DNA of 55,867 nt from an uncultured Dorea sp. (GTDB lineage: Bacteria; Bacillota; Clostridia; Lachnospirales; Lachnospiraceae), in NCBI GenBank assembly GCA_910588745.1, contig CAJURK010000015.1, positions 1-55,867 of the forward strand, given 5' to 3'. Both the position numbers and the translations under genes were made by a program. Numbering within the stretch: the first letter of the stretch is position 1; each line of letters begins with the position of its first letter. The notes under the pieces were generated by a model that saw nothing but the letters and a program-made list of their open reading frames with translations, searched no databases and was not told the origin of the DNA. Positions 1-7,671 of the stretch are shown here, in pieces.

Positions 1-1
1 T

Positions 2-121
2 GAAATGAATCCGCACGATATAGGTGGTGCGGCCTATCTTCTTCACCAGTGCGGACGGATTTTCTGCCCCTGCTGTGGCCGTGGTATCTGCTACATCCTG
101 GATGCTTTTATCGCTGCTCAT
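2..121 (-). CDS. TnpW-like transposon-encoded small protein (partial)
   Basis: Minus-strand reading frame that starts at ATG 121-119 and runs off the left edge after 40 codons. Residues 24-40 read ALVKKIGRTTYIVRIHF, which matches what I recall of the small transposon-encoded protein TnpW of Firmicutes conjugative and mobilizable elements (VxKIGKTTYxVxVHF core). The low-complexity Thr/Ala-rich N-terminus is also usual for that family. A purine-rich GGGAAAG lies about 11 bases upstream of the start. The frame is closed by a stop just before position 154 and no other start lies between. The function of TnpW is unknown to me; its value here is as a marker that a mobile element continues to the left of the window. 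The C-terminal part is missing only because the window ends. Confidence 0.65.
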   Translation of the reverse strand, partial: MSSDKSIQDVADTTATAGAENPSALVKKIGRTTYIVRIHF

Positions 122-154
122 GGTATCATGTGTCTTTCCCGGACAATCCGCTGA

Positions 155-408
155 TTATATTACCGATGATAAAGGAATGCCGTTAGTCGTTGAAACAATT
201 AGAGTAATAGACGAAGACGAGAAGAAGGAAATGGACAAAAAAAGATTGGTATATGAACATGTATTCCTTTTTTCGGGAACTCGCGAATCAACTTGCAGTT
301 CCTCAATACCTATGGACTCAAGACCATTTGCAGGTTTGTCTAAAAAGCGACAGAATAAAGCTCAAAATACTATCCTGTCTTGAAGATGTTTATAGTACGA
401 ATCCATGA
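155..408 (+). pseudogene. Possible frameshifted gene remnant of unknown family
   Basis: Two open stretches read as one protein only if a frameshift is allowed at the T-run near 265-272. The first, acidic and lysine-rich, covers about 155-265 in one frame. The second covers 253-408 in the next frame, reads YSFFRELANQLAVPQYLW and continues to a TGA at 406-408. Neither half has a convincing ribosome site and I do not recognise a family. It lies between the mobile-element edge and an ordinary chromosomal gene, a place where decayed coding sequence is common. It may equally be non-coding. A longer single-frame ORF from 24 to 383 covers the same ground, but its N-terminus is antisense to the TnpW-like gene. 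Confidence 0.25.
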
Positions 409-462
409 ATTTATGCTATGATAAAACAGAAGATAAACACATAGAAAGGATATTACCCACAG

Positions 463-1374
463 ATGACGCTTACACAACTGCAGTATGCAATTGCCATAGC
501 CGGCGCCGGCTCCATGAACGAAGCGGCAAGGGAGCTTTTTGTTTCACAGCCCAGTCTTTCTTCCGCTGTGAAAGAACTGGAGGAGGAAACCGGCGTCCGC
601 CTGTTTCGGCGAACCAACCGGGGGATCGCCTTAACTCCGGAAGGGGAGGAATTCATCGGCTATGCCAGACAGGTCGTAGAACAGTATGGATTGATGGAAT
701 CCCGGTACATCAAGAAGGAGCAGGTTAAAAAGAAATTCAGCGTATCCATGCAGCATTATACCTTTGCTGTAAAAGCCTTTATAGAGATGGTAAAGCAATT
801 TGGCATGGATGAATATGAATTTGCTGTTTATGAAACGAAAACCTATGAAGTAATCGAAAATGTAAGAGAATTTAAAAGTGAAATCGGAATCCTCTATGTC
901 AATGCTTTTAACGGGAAAGTGCTGAAGAAGCTTTTTAGCGAATATCATTTGGAATTTCATGAAATTCTGCAGTGCGGTATCTATGTGTATATGTGGAAGG
1001 GGCATCCGCTGGCAGAGAGAAAAGAGGTAGCTATTGAAGAACTTGGGGAATATCCCTGCCTGTCTTTTGATCAGGGAAAAAACAATTCGTTTTATTTTGC
1101 GGAGGAAGTTTTAAGCGCTTATGAGTACAAGCGTTTGATTAAGGCAAACGACAGGGCGACGCTTTTAAACCTGATGGTAGGTCTGAACGGCTATACCATG
1201 TGTTCCGGCATTTTGTGCGAAGAGCTGAATGGCTTTGATTACGTTGCGGTAAAGCTGAAATCAGAAGAGATTATGTCGATTGGATATCTGGTGCGGAAAG
1301 GCGTCGCCATCAGTCCCCTGGGGCAAAAATATCTGGAGGAACTGGCAAAGTATAAAGATAAAGCGCTACAATAG
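463..1374 (+). CDS. LysR family transcriptional regulator
   Basis: A 303-residue DNA-binding regulator. The N-terminal winged helix-turn-helix is clear: residues about 3-60 include SMNEAARELFVSQPSLSSAV and end in GVRLFRR. The remainder (about 90-295) is the two-lobed effector-binding domain usual for LysR proteins, and total length is normal. AAAGGA at 445-450 is the likely ribosome site. It is transcribed in the same direction as the O-acetylhomoserine sulfhydrylase that follows, 118 bases downstream, with a near-perfect inverted repeat in between. Family knowledge suggests an activator responding to a small metabolite; control of the sulfhydrylase, and so of methionine or cysteine synthesis, is inference from position. 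Confidence 0.88.
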   Translation: MTLTQLQYAIAIAGAGSMNEAARELFVSQPSLSSAVKELEEETGVRLFRRTNRGIALTPEGEEFIGYARQVVEQYGLMESRYIKKEQVKKKFSVSMQHYTFAVKAFIEMVKQFGMDEYEFAVYETKTYEVIENVREFKSEIGILYVNAFNGKVLKKLFSEYHLEFHEILQCGIYVYMWKGHPLAERKEVAIEELGEYPCLSFDQGKNNSFYFAEEVLSAYEYKRLIKANDRATLLNLMVGLNGYTMCSGILCEELNGFDYVAVKLKSEEIMSIGYLVRKGVAISPLGQKYLEELAKYKDKALQ

Positions 1375-1377
1375 CGG

Positions 1378-1404
1378 CTGGCTATAGGGGGAAACTATAA
1401 CCAG
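1378..1404. promoter_or_regulatory. Inverted repeat between lysR-type gene and metY: operator or terminator
   Basis: CTGGCTATAG, a 7-base spacer, then CTATAACCAG: ten-base arms with one G/T mismatch. It starts 4 bases after the regulator's stop codon. The T/A-centred arms fit a LysR-type box. The weakly T-rich stretch after it also allows a terminator of the regulator gene. Confidence 0.45.
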
Positions 1405-1421
1405 ATGTTTCTTTTTCATAT

Positions 1422-1450
1422 TATACAGCGCAGCAGGGTCGTGTTATGAT
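1422..1450 (+). promoter_or_regulatory. Candidate promoter of the O-acetylhomoserine sulfhydrylase gene
   Basis: TATACA (1422-1427), 17 bases, TATGAT (1445-1450). The weak -35 would fit an activated promoter, with the inverted repeat at 1378-1404 about 20-45 bases upstream. Confidence 0.35.
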
Positions 1451-1492
1451 ATTCTTGTAAATCAGAAGCGGATATGAGGAGGCAAAGATGAT

Positions 1493-2812
1493 ATGAAAAA
1501 GAAATATGCGGAAAGAAATTTAAAATTTGAAACGTTACAGCTACACGTAGGACAGGAGCAGCCTGATCCGGTTACCGATTCCAGGGCGGTACCCATTTAC
1601 CAGACATCCTCTTACGTATTTCATAACAGCGAACACGCGCAGGCAAGGTTTAACTTGTCGGACGCCGGCAATATTTACGGAAGGCTTACGAATCCCACGG
1701 AGGATGTGTTTGAAAAAAGAATTGCGGCTCTGGAAGGCGGCGCGGCGGCGCTTGCCGTAGCATCCGGCGCGGCGGCCATTTCCTATACATTTCAGAACCT
1801 GGCCCATGCGGGAGACCACATTGTGGCTGCAAAAAATATTTACGGCGGAACATATAACCTTCTAGCGCATACCCTGCCGGAATATGGAATTAAAACCACC
1901 TTCGTAGATCCATTTAAATATGAGGAAGTGGAAGCGGCGATCCAGGATAATACAAAAGCAGTCCACATTGAAACCCTGGGCAATCCCAATTCGGACGCGG
2001 CGGATATTGAAAAGCTGGCGGCCATAGCCCATGCCCATAGAATCCCGCTGGTGGTAGATAATACCTTTGCCACGCCTTATCTGGTTCGTCCCATTGAATA
2101 CGGCGCCGATATCGTGGTACATTCCGCAACGAAATTTATCGGCGGACACGGAACCGCAATCGGAGGCGTTATAGTTGACGGAGGAAGATTTGACTGGGAA
2201 GCGAGCGGTAAATTTCCGGGTCTTACCGAGCCTAATCCAAGCTACCATGGGATCAGCTTCACAAAAGCCGTGGGCGCGGCTGCTTTTGTGACAAGTATCC
2301 GCGCAATATTGCTCCGGGATACCGGCGCTACCCTTTCTCCTTTCCACGCCTTCCTGTTTCTTCAGGGACTGGAAACCCTGTCCCTGCGGGTGGAAAGGCA
2401 TGTGGAAAATGCTTTGAAGGTTGTGAAATATCTAGACGGACACCCTCAGGTTGAAAAAGTAAACCACCCTTCTGTTTCTGCCGATCCGGTACAGCAGGAG
2501 CTTTATAAAAAATATTTCCCGAATGGAGGCGGCTCCATCTTTACTTTTGAGATCAAAGGAGACGCCGGGAAGGCGCAGGAATTTATTGACAATCTGGAAT
2601 TATTCTCTCTGCTCGCAAATGTGGCGGATGTAAAATCTCTGGTGATTCATCCGGCTTCTACAACTCATTCGCAGCTTAGTGAGGCGGAACTGGCGGATCA
2701 GGGAATTAAACCGAATACGATCCGGCTGTCGGTTGGCACTGAAAATATTGACGATATCATAGAAGACCTGGAAGAAGCGTTTCAGGCGGTAAATAATTAT
2801 CCGTTCACTTAA
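1493..2812 (+). CDS. metY: O-acetylhomoserine sulfhydrylase (aminocarboxypropyltransferase)
   Basis: A 439-residue PLP enzyme of the Cys/Met metabolism family that makes homocysteine from O-acetylhomoserine and sulfide in the cytoplasm. The PLP-binding lysine is in SATKFIGGHG (K214), and the IYGRLTNPTEDVFE region near residues 61-75 is typical of the family. The length of about 430-440 and the YHGISF insertion after the lysine favour the MetY branch over the shorter MetB/MetC enzymes. The start is fixed by GAGGAGG at 1475-1481; an ATG five bases earlier runs directly into a stop. The adjacent LysR gene probably regulates it. Cysteine synthase side activity is common in this family and cannot be judged here. 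Confidence 0.93.
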   Translation: MKKKYAERNLKFETLQLHVGQEQPDPVTDSRAVPIYQTSSYVFHNSEHAQARFNLSDAGNIYGRLTNPTEDVFEKRIAALEGGAAALAVASGAAAISYTFQNLAHAGDHIVAAKNIYGGTYNLLAHTLPEYGIKTTFVDPFKYEEVEAAIQDNTKAVHIETLGNPNSDAADIEKLAAIAHAHRIPLVVDNTFATPYLVRPIEYGADIVVHSATKFIGGHGTAIGGVIVDGGRFDWEASGKFPGLTEPNPSYHGISFTKAVGAAAFVTSIRAILLRDTGATLSPFHAFLFLQGLETLSLRVERHVENALKVVKYLDGHPQVEKVNHPSVSADPVQQELYKKYFPNGGGSIFTFEIKGDAGKAQEFIDNLELFSLLANVADVKSLVIHPASTTHSQLSEAELADQGIKPNTIRLSVGTENIDDIIEDLEEAFQAVNNYPFT

Positions 2813-2925
2813 ATAACTTAAAAGTATTGGTTGTTTTTTCGTTGCCTGCCAGCGTTATCCTGTTATATAATCAAAAGGATACAAGGAAGATTAACGAATA
2901 TGACCAGAAAAAGGAGCTATAGCTG

Positions 2926-3492
2926 ATGAGACTAAGAAAAAAAGTGTTATGTATCGTATTCATGTGCTGCATGGCAGTATTGAGCGGCTGCGGAACGAAG
3001 AACGAGGCTGCCGGAGAACAGACAGATTCATCCGGAAAAGTAGGGGAATTTACCATGAATGACATCGAGGGGAATACGTTTACCCAGGAGCTTTTTGGAG
3101 AGAACGACCTGACTCTGGTGAATGTGTTTACGACCTGGTGTACTCCCTGCGTCAGAGAAATTCCGGATTTAGAGAAGCTGAGCCAGGAAATGGCGGACCA
3201 GGGCGTGGCAGTGGTAGGAATTGTTTTGGATACAGCAGCCCTTCCGGGGGGCGAACAGGAGGAAATCGTGGAGAAAGCAAAGCTGCTGGCGGAGGAAACC
3301 GGGGCGTCCTATCCGTTCCTGATACCGGACGAAGGTTATATGAACGGCCGGCTTTCGGGAATTGACGCGGTTCCGGAAACATTTTTTGTAGATAAAGAAG
3401 GAAATATTGTTGGCGAAACGTATGTTGGAAGTCATGGACTGGAGGAATGGAGAGAGATTGTGGAAAAAGAACTGGAAGGGGTGAAAGAATGA
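2926..3492 (+). CDS. TlpA-like thiol-disulfide oxidoreductase, lipoprotein
   Basis: A 188-residue secreted thioredoxin-fold protein. A signal peptide with lipobox LSGC places the lipidated cysteine at residue 22. The thioredoxin active site is WCTPC (C72 and C75), followed by the cis-proline region VPETFFVDKEGNIVGE near residues 145-160. It would act on the outer face of the membrane as a thiol reductase or oxidase. AGGAG about 12 bases ahead of ATG 2926 supports the start. Its stop overlaps the start of the CD1871A-type gene (ATGA), and the membrane ferredoxin follows, so the three probably form one electron-transfer unit. Direction of electron flow and partner proteins are not visible. Confidence 0.9.
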   Translation: MRLRKKVLCIVFMCCMAVLSGCGTKNEAAGEQTDSSGKVGEFTMNDIEGNTFTQELFGENDLTLVNVFTTWCTPCVREIPDLEKLSQEMADQGVAVVGIVLDTAALPGGEQEEIVEKAKLLAEETGASYPFLIPDEGYMNGRLSGIDAVPETFFVDKEGNIVGETYVGSHGLEEWREIVEKELEGVKE

Positions 3493-3638
3493 TTCGCCTG
3501 CTGCGTACTTCCCGAGCCGGAATCCTGGCTGCTGCGGCAGGGCTTGTTATGATGGCTGTTGGGATTGACAGGGGAGAGATGGCGGTAGTGTTAGAAAAAG
3601 CTATAAATATCTGTATGGAGTGCATCGGAATTGGATAA
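3489..3638 (+). CDS. CD1871A family CXXC-containing small membrane protein
   Basis: A 49-residue protein with one hydrophobic segment (about residues 10-25) and a C-terminal CMEC motif. Size, motif and gene order match the small CXXC proteins named after Clostridioides difficile CD1871A, which sit between a TlpA-like protein and a NapH-like 4Fe-4S protein. Its start overlaps the preceding stop by ATGA, and its last eight bases overlap the next gene, so translation of all three is probably coupled. The paired cysteines suggest it relays electrons or thiol redox state across the membrane; that is inference. Confidence 0.8.
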   Translation: MIRLLRTSRAGILAAAAGLVMMAVGIDRGEMAVVLEKAINICMECIGIG

Positions 3639-4494
3639 GAGGACAAGTGTAAATAAAACAACATATAAGAGGATACAGGAACGGAAACGCCATAGAGTAC
3701 AGGCATTGTGGGCATTCATTTCTAATAGTTATTTAGCAGGGTTCGTCCAGGGGAAGATCTATCAAGGACAATGGAAAAATTTATGCGTTCCCGGGCTGAA
3801 CTGCTATTCCTGCCCAGGCGCTGTGGCCGCCTGTCCCATTGGCGCTTTGCAGGCGGTGATAGGAAGCTGGAATTTTAAATTTGCATGTTATGCGGCGGGA
3901 TTCCTGATGTTTATTGGAGCGCTGGCGGGAAGATTTGTATGCGGCTGGCTGTGTCCCTTCGGACTATTTCAGGATTTGCTTTATAAGATTCCTTTTTTAA
4001 AGAAGGCGGGGAACTTTCGTGGAGATAAGCAGCTTCGCAAGCTGAAATACGTAGTGTTGATTGTATTTGTAATATTGCTGCCTATGTTTGTGGTAGATAT
4101 CCTTGGACAGGGCGCGCCTTATTTTTGCAAATTGATCTGTCCTGCGGGGACGCTGGAAGGAGGAATCCCGCTTGTTCTTCTGAATAAGTCGGTGCGAAGC
4201 GCGTTAGGGTGGCTGTATGTATGGAAAAATGCATTGCTGTTGGCTGTTATAATCCTGTCGGTTCTGGTTTACCGGCCTTTCTGCAAGTACATATGTCCTC
4301 TGGGAGCGGTTTATTCGGTTTTCAATCCTATCGCAGTGTTCCGTTATCGGGTGGATCGGGAGGCTTGTGTGGACTGCGGGGCCTGCGCGCGAGTATGTAA
4401 GATGCAGGTGAATCCGGCAGAACGCCCAAACCATCCGGAATGTATCCGCTGCGGGGTATGTAAAAAAGCCTGTCCGGTAAAAGCCATTCATTAG
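3631..4494 (+). CDS. NapH/MauN-like membrane 4Fe-4S binding protein
   Basis: A 287-residue polytopic membrane ferredoxin. Four or five hydrophobic segments alternate with cysteine motifs CGWLCPFG, CKLICPAG and CKYICPLG, which are typical of the NapH/CcoG-like fold. Two classical 4Fe-4S sites follow near the C-terminus: CVDCGACARVC and CIRCGVCKKACP. It probably moves electrons from a cytoplasmic donor through the membrane to the thioredoxin-like lipoprotein encoded two genes upstream. The start must be TTG 3631, inside the end of the previous gene, since the next in-frame methionine lies after the first cysteine cluster and membrane region; GGAG about 10 bases upstream and the overlap suggest coupled translation. 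A terminator follows at 4532. Confidence 0.88.
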   Translation: MDKRTSVNKTTYKRIQERKRHRVQALWAFISNSYLAGFVQGKIYQGQWKNLCVPGLNCYSCPGAVAACPIGALQAVIGSWNFKFACYAAGFLMFIGALAGRFVCGWLCPFGLFQDLLYKIPFLKKAGNFRGDKQLRKLKYVVLIVFVILLPMFVVDILGQGAPYFCKLICPAGTLEGGIPLVLLNKSVRSALGWLYVWKNALLLAVIILSVLVYRPFCKYICPLGAVYSVFNPIAVFRYRVDREACVDCGACARVCKMQVNPAERPNHPECIRCGVCKKACPVKAIH

Positions 4495-4531
4495 GAAAGC
4501 CGGAGAGACGTCATTGATAAAAAGTAAAAAA

Positions 4532-4566
4532 GGATGCCCTGCGTTGGTGCAAGGCATCCCTTTTAT
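4532..4566 (+). terminator. Rho-independent terminator of the redox module
   Basis: GGATGCCCTGC paired with GCAAGGCATCC around a six-base loop, followed by CTTTT. The rest of the gap to 4855 is AT-rich and should hold the promoter of the next gene; TATACT near 4759 is a possible -10, without a clear -35. Confidence 0.8.
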
Positions 4567-4854
4567 ATATGTAAAGGTAAGTGTTTTTAGTCGAAGTCCA
4601 GCAATCATACTTACGCTTTTGTATAGCACAACTGCCGTCTTCATTTGATAAAATAACTATATCAGATAATTGTGAATGGAATATGTCAGCGTGTTAAAAT
4701 CTTTGTAAAATATCTTAAGAAAACCTAAATATTGTAGTGGGTACAGGAACGGAAGAAGCTATACTTAGACAGTATTTTACTGTTATTGATTGAAGAAGTG
4801 TTGAGGATAGATTATAATAAAGAAAACAGAAATTATGAACGAGGAGGATATACA

Positions 4855-5676
4855 ATGGCAAAGGGATACAAAGGATTAGAGGCGGCGATTGCCGCAATCA
4901 GGACAAAGACAGATTTTGTTCCGGAGCTTGCGCTTGTACTTGGCTCCGGCCTGGGTGGATTCGCGGAGAAGGTTGATGTGAAGGCTGAGGTAGATTATAC
5001 GGATATTGAAGGATTTCCGGTATCGACAGTGGCCGGGCATGAGGGAAAATTTATTTTCGGTTATGTGAAAGAAACGCCGGTTGTTGTAATGAAGGGGCGG
5101 GTACACTATTACGAAGGCTATGAGATGGAAGACGTGGTGATGCCGATCCGCCTGATGGGGATGCTGGGGGCGAAGACCCTGATTCTTACCAACGCGGCAG
5201 GCAGTGTGAATCTGGATTATAAGCCGGGAGATCTGATGATTATAGAGGATCAGATTTCTGCGTTTGTACCAAGCCCATTAAGAGGCGCTAATATAGAAGA
5301 ACTGGGAACCCGTTTCCCGGATATGAGTAAGATTTATGATAGGGAGCTTCAGAAAAAGACGGCAGAAATAGCCGGAGAACTGGGGATTTCTATTAAGAAA
5401 GGCGTGTATCTGCAGTGGCAGGGGCCAAATTATGAGAGTCCCGCGGAGATCCGGATGTTCCGCGGATTGGGCGCCGACGCAATCGGAATGAGTACGGCAT
5501 GCGAGGCTATTGCGGCAAGACACATGGGGCTTCGTGTCTGCGGCATTTCCTGTCTGACGAATATGGCGGCGGGAATTCTTGACCAGCCATTAGACCATAA
5601 GGAGGTTCAGGAAGTGGCGAACCGGGTGAAGGATTCTTTTGAAGCGCTTGTCTCAGAGATGATTTCCAGGATATAA
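4855..5676 (+). CDS. Purine nucleoside phosphorylase
   Basis: A 273-residue enzyme that splits purine nucleosides with phosphate to free base and (deoxy)ribose 1-phosphate for salvage. Family signatures of the trimeric PNP/MTAP branch are present: the phosphate loop GSGLGG, GRVHYYEGY, TNAAGS, GPNYESPAEIRMFR with the base-binding glutamate, and GMSTACEAIAARH. The start at 4855 is set by GAGGAGG at 4841-4847; the frame is open further upstream to 4786 but has no ribosome site there. Length is normal. It is followed after 64 bases by the GltB-like flavoprotein, probably on the same transcript, although no metabolic link between the two is obvious. Confidence 0.93.
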   Translation: MAKGYKGLEAAIAAIRTKTDFVPELALVLGSGLGGFAEKVDVKAEVDYTDIEGFPVSTVAGHEGKFIFGYVKETPVVVMKGRVHYYEGYEMEDVVMPIRLMGMLGAKTLILTNAAGSVNLDYKPGDLMIIEDQISAFVPSPLRGANIEELGTRFPDMSKIYDRELQKKTAEIAGELGISIKKGVYLQWQGPNYESPAEIRMFRGLGADAIGMSTACEAIAARHMGLRVCGISCLTNMAAGILDQPLDHKEVQEVANRVKDSFEALVSEMISRI

Positions 5677-5740
5677 GTCTGTAGGAAAGGATCAAAAGCA
5701 CAGCGCGTCCACGGAGGGGATAAACAGGAGGAAAAATAGT

Positions 5741-7165
5741 ATGATTTATAAATGCAGTGTCTGCGGATATATTTTTGATGAAGACAAGGAAAAAATGAAG
5801 CTTTCCGAATTGTCGGAATGTCCGCTGTGTAAACAGCCGGCGGACAAGTTTGTTCCGGCGGAAACAAAAAAAGCGGCTGTAAAAGCAGAATCCGGAGATA
5901 CAAAGGAAGACGCAGAGAAGGGAGCGGAACCGGAAGAGATTTCTCTGGAATATCCGAAAGAGACCCGGAAAACGGATGCAGATTACCGTTATATGAAAGA
6001 AATCCATGAGATGGCAGTTACCGGAAAGAGTAGGATTGAGGCAATGGGAACCAGGATGCCGATGCCGAATTGGGATGACATTCTGGTACTTGGAGCCCAG
6101 CTTGACCCGATGCCGTTAGAGGAACACGCGCCGGTGTCTACGATGACGGTAATCGGAAAGCATGCTAAAAGGCCGATGGTTCTTGGTACCCCGGTATACA
6201 TTTCCCACATGTCTTTCGGGGCGCTGTCGAAGGAGACGAAGACGGCGATGGCAATGGGAAGCGCGATGGCGAAGACAGCTATGTGCAGCGGGGAGGGCGG
6301 AATCCTGCCGGAGGAGAAAGCGGCGGCCTACCGTTACATATTTGAATATGTGCCGAACCGGTATAGTGTGACGGATGAGAATTTAAGAAGCTCGGACGCC
6401 ATAGAGATTAAGATCGGGCAGGGTACCAAGCCCGGCATGGGCGGTCATCTGCCGGGAAGCAAGGTGACGCCGGAGATTGCAAAGATTCGGAATAAGCCGT
6501 TGGGAGAGGATGTAATCAGTCCCTCGAAGCTTCCGGGTATCCATACCAGGGAAGACCTGAAAGAACTGGTTTCAGAACTCCGCAGGCGCAGCGACGGACG
6601 GCCCGTGGGAATCAAGCTTGCGGCAGGCAGAATTGAGCGGGATATGGAATTCGCGGTATTTGCGGAACCGGATTTTATTACCATAGACGGAAGAGGCGGC
6701 GCTACGGGAGCATCGCCGGCCATTGTCCGGGATTCTGCCAGTGTTCCGACGATTTATGCGCTGTACCGCGCGAGAAAATATTTAGACAGTATCCGGTCGG
6801 ATATTGAACTTGTGATTACCGGAGGATTACGGGTGTCTTCTGATTTTGCCAAAGCAATTGCCATGGGGGCGGACGCGGTTGCGGTTGCTTCGGCGGTAAT
6901 GGTTGCGGCGGCCTGTCAGCAGTACCGGATCTGCGGCTCGGGGATGTGTCCGGTAGGAGTGGCCACCCAGGATGAGACGCTGCGGAACAGGCTCCATATA
7001 GAGGCGGCGGCGAAGCGGGTGGCGAATTATCTGAACTGCTGTACCGCCGAGTTAGAGACATTTGCAAGAATTACCGGACATAAAGATATCCATGACCTTA
7101 CGGTGGAGGATCTGTGTACGGTCAGCCGGGAGATTTCAGAGTTTACAAACATCAGACATGCGTAG
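5741..7165 (+). CDS. GltB-type FMN-binding protein with N-terminal rubredoxin-like domain
   Basis: A 474-residue fusion. Residues 1-35 form a rubredoxin-like knuckle (C5-x2-C8 and C27-x2-C30), then an acidic linker, then from about residue 70 the FMN and 2-oxoglutarate-binding barrel of glutamate synthase (GGHLPGSKV, GIKLAAG, DGRGGATGASP, GGLRVSSDFAKA). The CRICGSGMCPVG-like stretch near residue 400 supplies cysteines for the iron-sulfur cluster of GltS. The amidotransferase and C-terminal domains of full glutamate synthase are absent. Such stand-alone proteins are annotated as glutamate synthase-related; the true electron acceptor and substrate are unknown. AGGAGG ahead of ATG 5741 supports the start. 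The gene ends at a strong terminator. Confidence 0.85.
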   Translation: MIYKCSVCGYIFDEDKEKMKLSELSECPLCKQPADKFVPAETKKAAVKAESGDTKEDAEKGAEPEEISLEYPKETRKTDADYRYMKEIHEMAVTGKSRIEAMGTRMPMPNWDDILVLGAQLDPMPLEEHAPVSTMTVIGKHAKRPMVLGTPVYISHMSFGALSKETKTAMAMGSAMAKTAMCSGEGGILPEEKAAAYRYIFEYVPNRYSVTDENLRSSDAIEIKIGQGTKPGMGGHLPGSKVTPEIAKIRNKPLGEDVISPSKLPGIHTREDLKELVSELRRRSDGRPVGIKLAAGRIERDMEFAVFAEPDFITIDGRGGATGASPAIVRDSASVPTIYALYRARKYLDSIRSDIELVITGGLRVSSDFAKAIAMGADAVAVASAVMVAAACQQYRICGSGMCPVGVATQDETLRNRLHIEAAAKRVANYLNCCTAELETFARITGHKDIHDLTVEDLCTVSREISEFTNIRHA

Positions 7166-7172
7166 AAAGTTG

Positions 7173-7204
7173 ATTCCTGCGGGGATATGCCCGCAGGAAT
7201 TTTA
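7173..7204 (+). terminator. Strong terminator after the GltB-like gene
   Basis: Perfect 11-base stem ATTCCTGCGGG / CCCGCAGGAAT with a six-base loop, followed by TTTAAA. Confidence 0.85.
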
Positions 7205-7347
7205 AACGCTGCCTGCAGGGAGCCGGGAAATTTCCGCGCTGTATGCATATGTCGTTTTCTGGAATTTACGTAATGTTTAGCTTGCTGTGGAAGGGTGTTC
7301 CAGGATGCGCGGGCTGGGGGTTGAAATAGATAAAGGAGTTGGAAATT

Positions 7348-7671
7348 ATGGTAGAATTGAATGAGAAGGCAATTTCTTATATGAACAAGAGAGGGTATCG
7401 GGATATTGTCCTTGACGTGATTCCGTATACTAGCTGATGCGCGCCTCCGCGTATGGAGATATCAGTAGGATTTACTGATAAGGAAGAAGAGTATTATACC
7501 GGAAACGGTTACATTTGCGATGAGAGTGCGCTTGGCCGGGTATATTATCCGGCCAAGGGCATAGAGATCTGCGGACAGCCTGCGGTGCGTTATATGGAAT
7601 ATCCGTGGATCAGTACTTTTGAGACAGACGGAATGATTGCTTTACAGACAGAAAAAAGAGGAAAAGTATGA
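7348..7671 (+). CDS. CC/Se-motif family selenoprotein with in-frame UGA
   Basis: A 107-residue protein if the TGA at 7435-7437 is read as selenocysteine (residue 30). The frame from ATG 7348, with AAAGGAG at 7332-7338, is coding-like on both sides of the TGA, with no other stop until 7669. The residues around it read PYTS-Sec-CAPPR, the Sec-Cys pair of the family I know as CC/Se motif (seleno)proteins. A hairpin directly after the TGA can serve as the bacterial SECIS. Downstream of it lie two more cysteines (C57 and C75). Reading only from ATG 7453 would lose the Sec site and has no ribosome site. The function is not known; a redox or metal-binding role is inference from the Sec-Cys pair. The stop overlaps the MATE gene start. 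Confidence 0.85.
7434..7457 (+). promoter_or_regulatory. SECIS-like hairpin at the selenocysteine codon
   Basis: ATGCGCG, loop CCTC, CGCGTAT: a seven-pair stem (one G-U) that begins at the last base of the TGA codon, the position of bacterial SECIS elements bound by SelB. Loop details differ from the E. coli fdhF element, as is usual between species. Confidence 0.7.

Noticed and set aside
24..383. 119-residue plus-strand ORF at the left edge
   Set aside because: Its first 33 codons are antisense to the TnpW-like gene and no ribosome site precedes it; only its later part may be a decayed coding sequence.
1378..1404. SAM riboswitch or T-box controlling the sulfhydrylase gene
   Set aside because: No SAM-I core and no T-box sequence in the 118-base gap; only a simple inverted repeat.
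7453..7671. Separate 72-residue ORF starting at ATG 7453
   Set aside because: No ribosome site, and the frame is the continuation of the gene from 7348 through the selenocysteine UGA.
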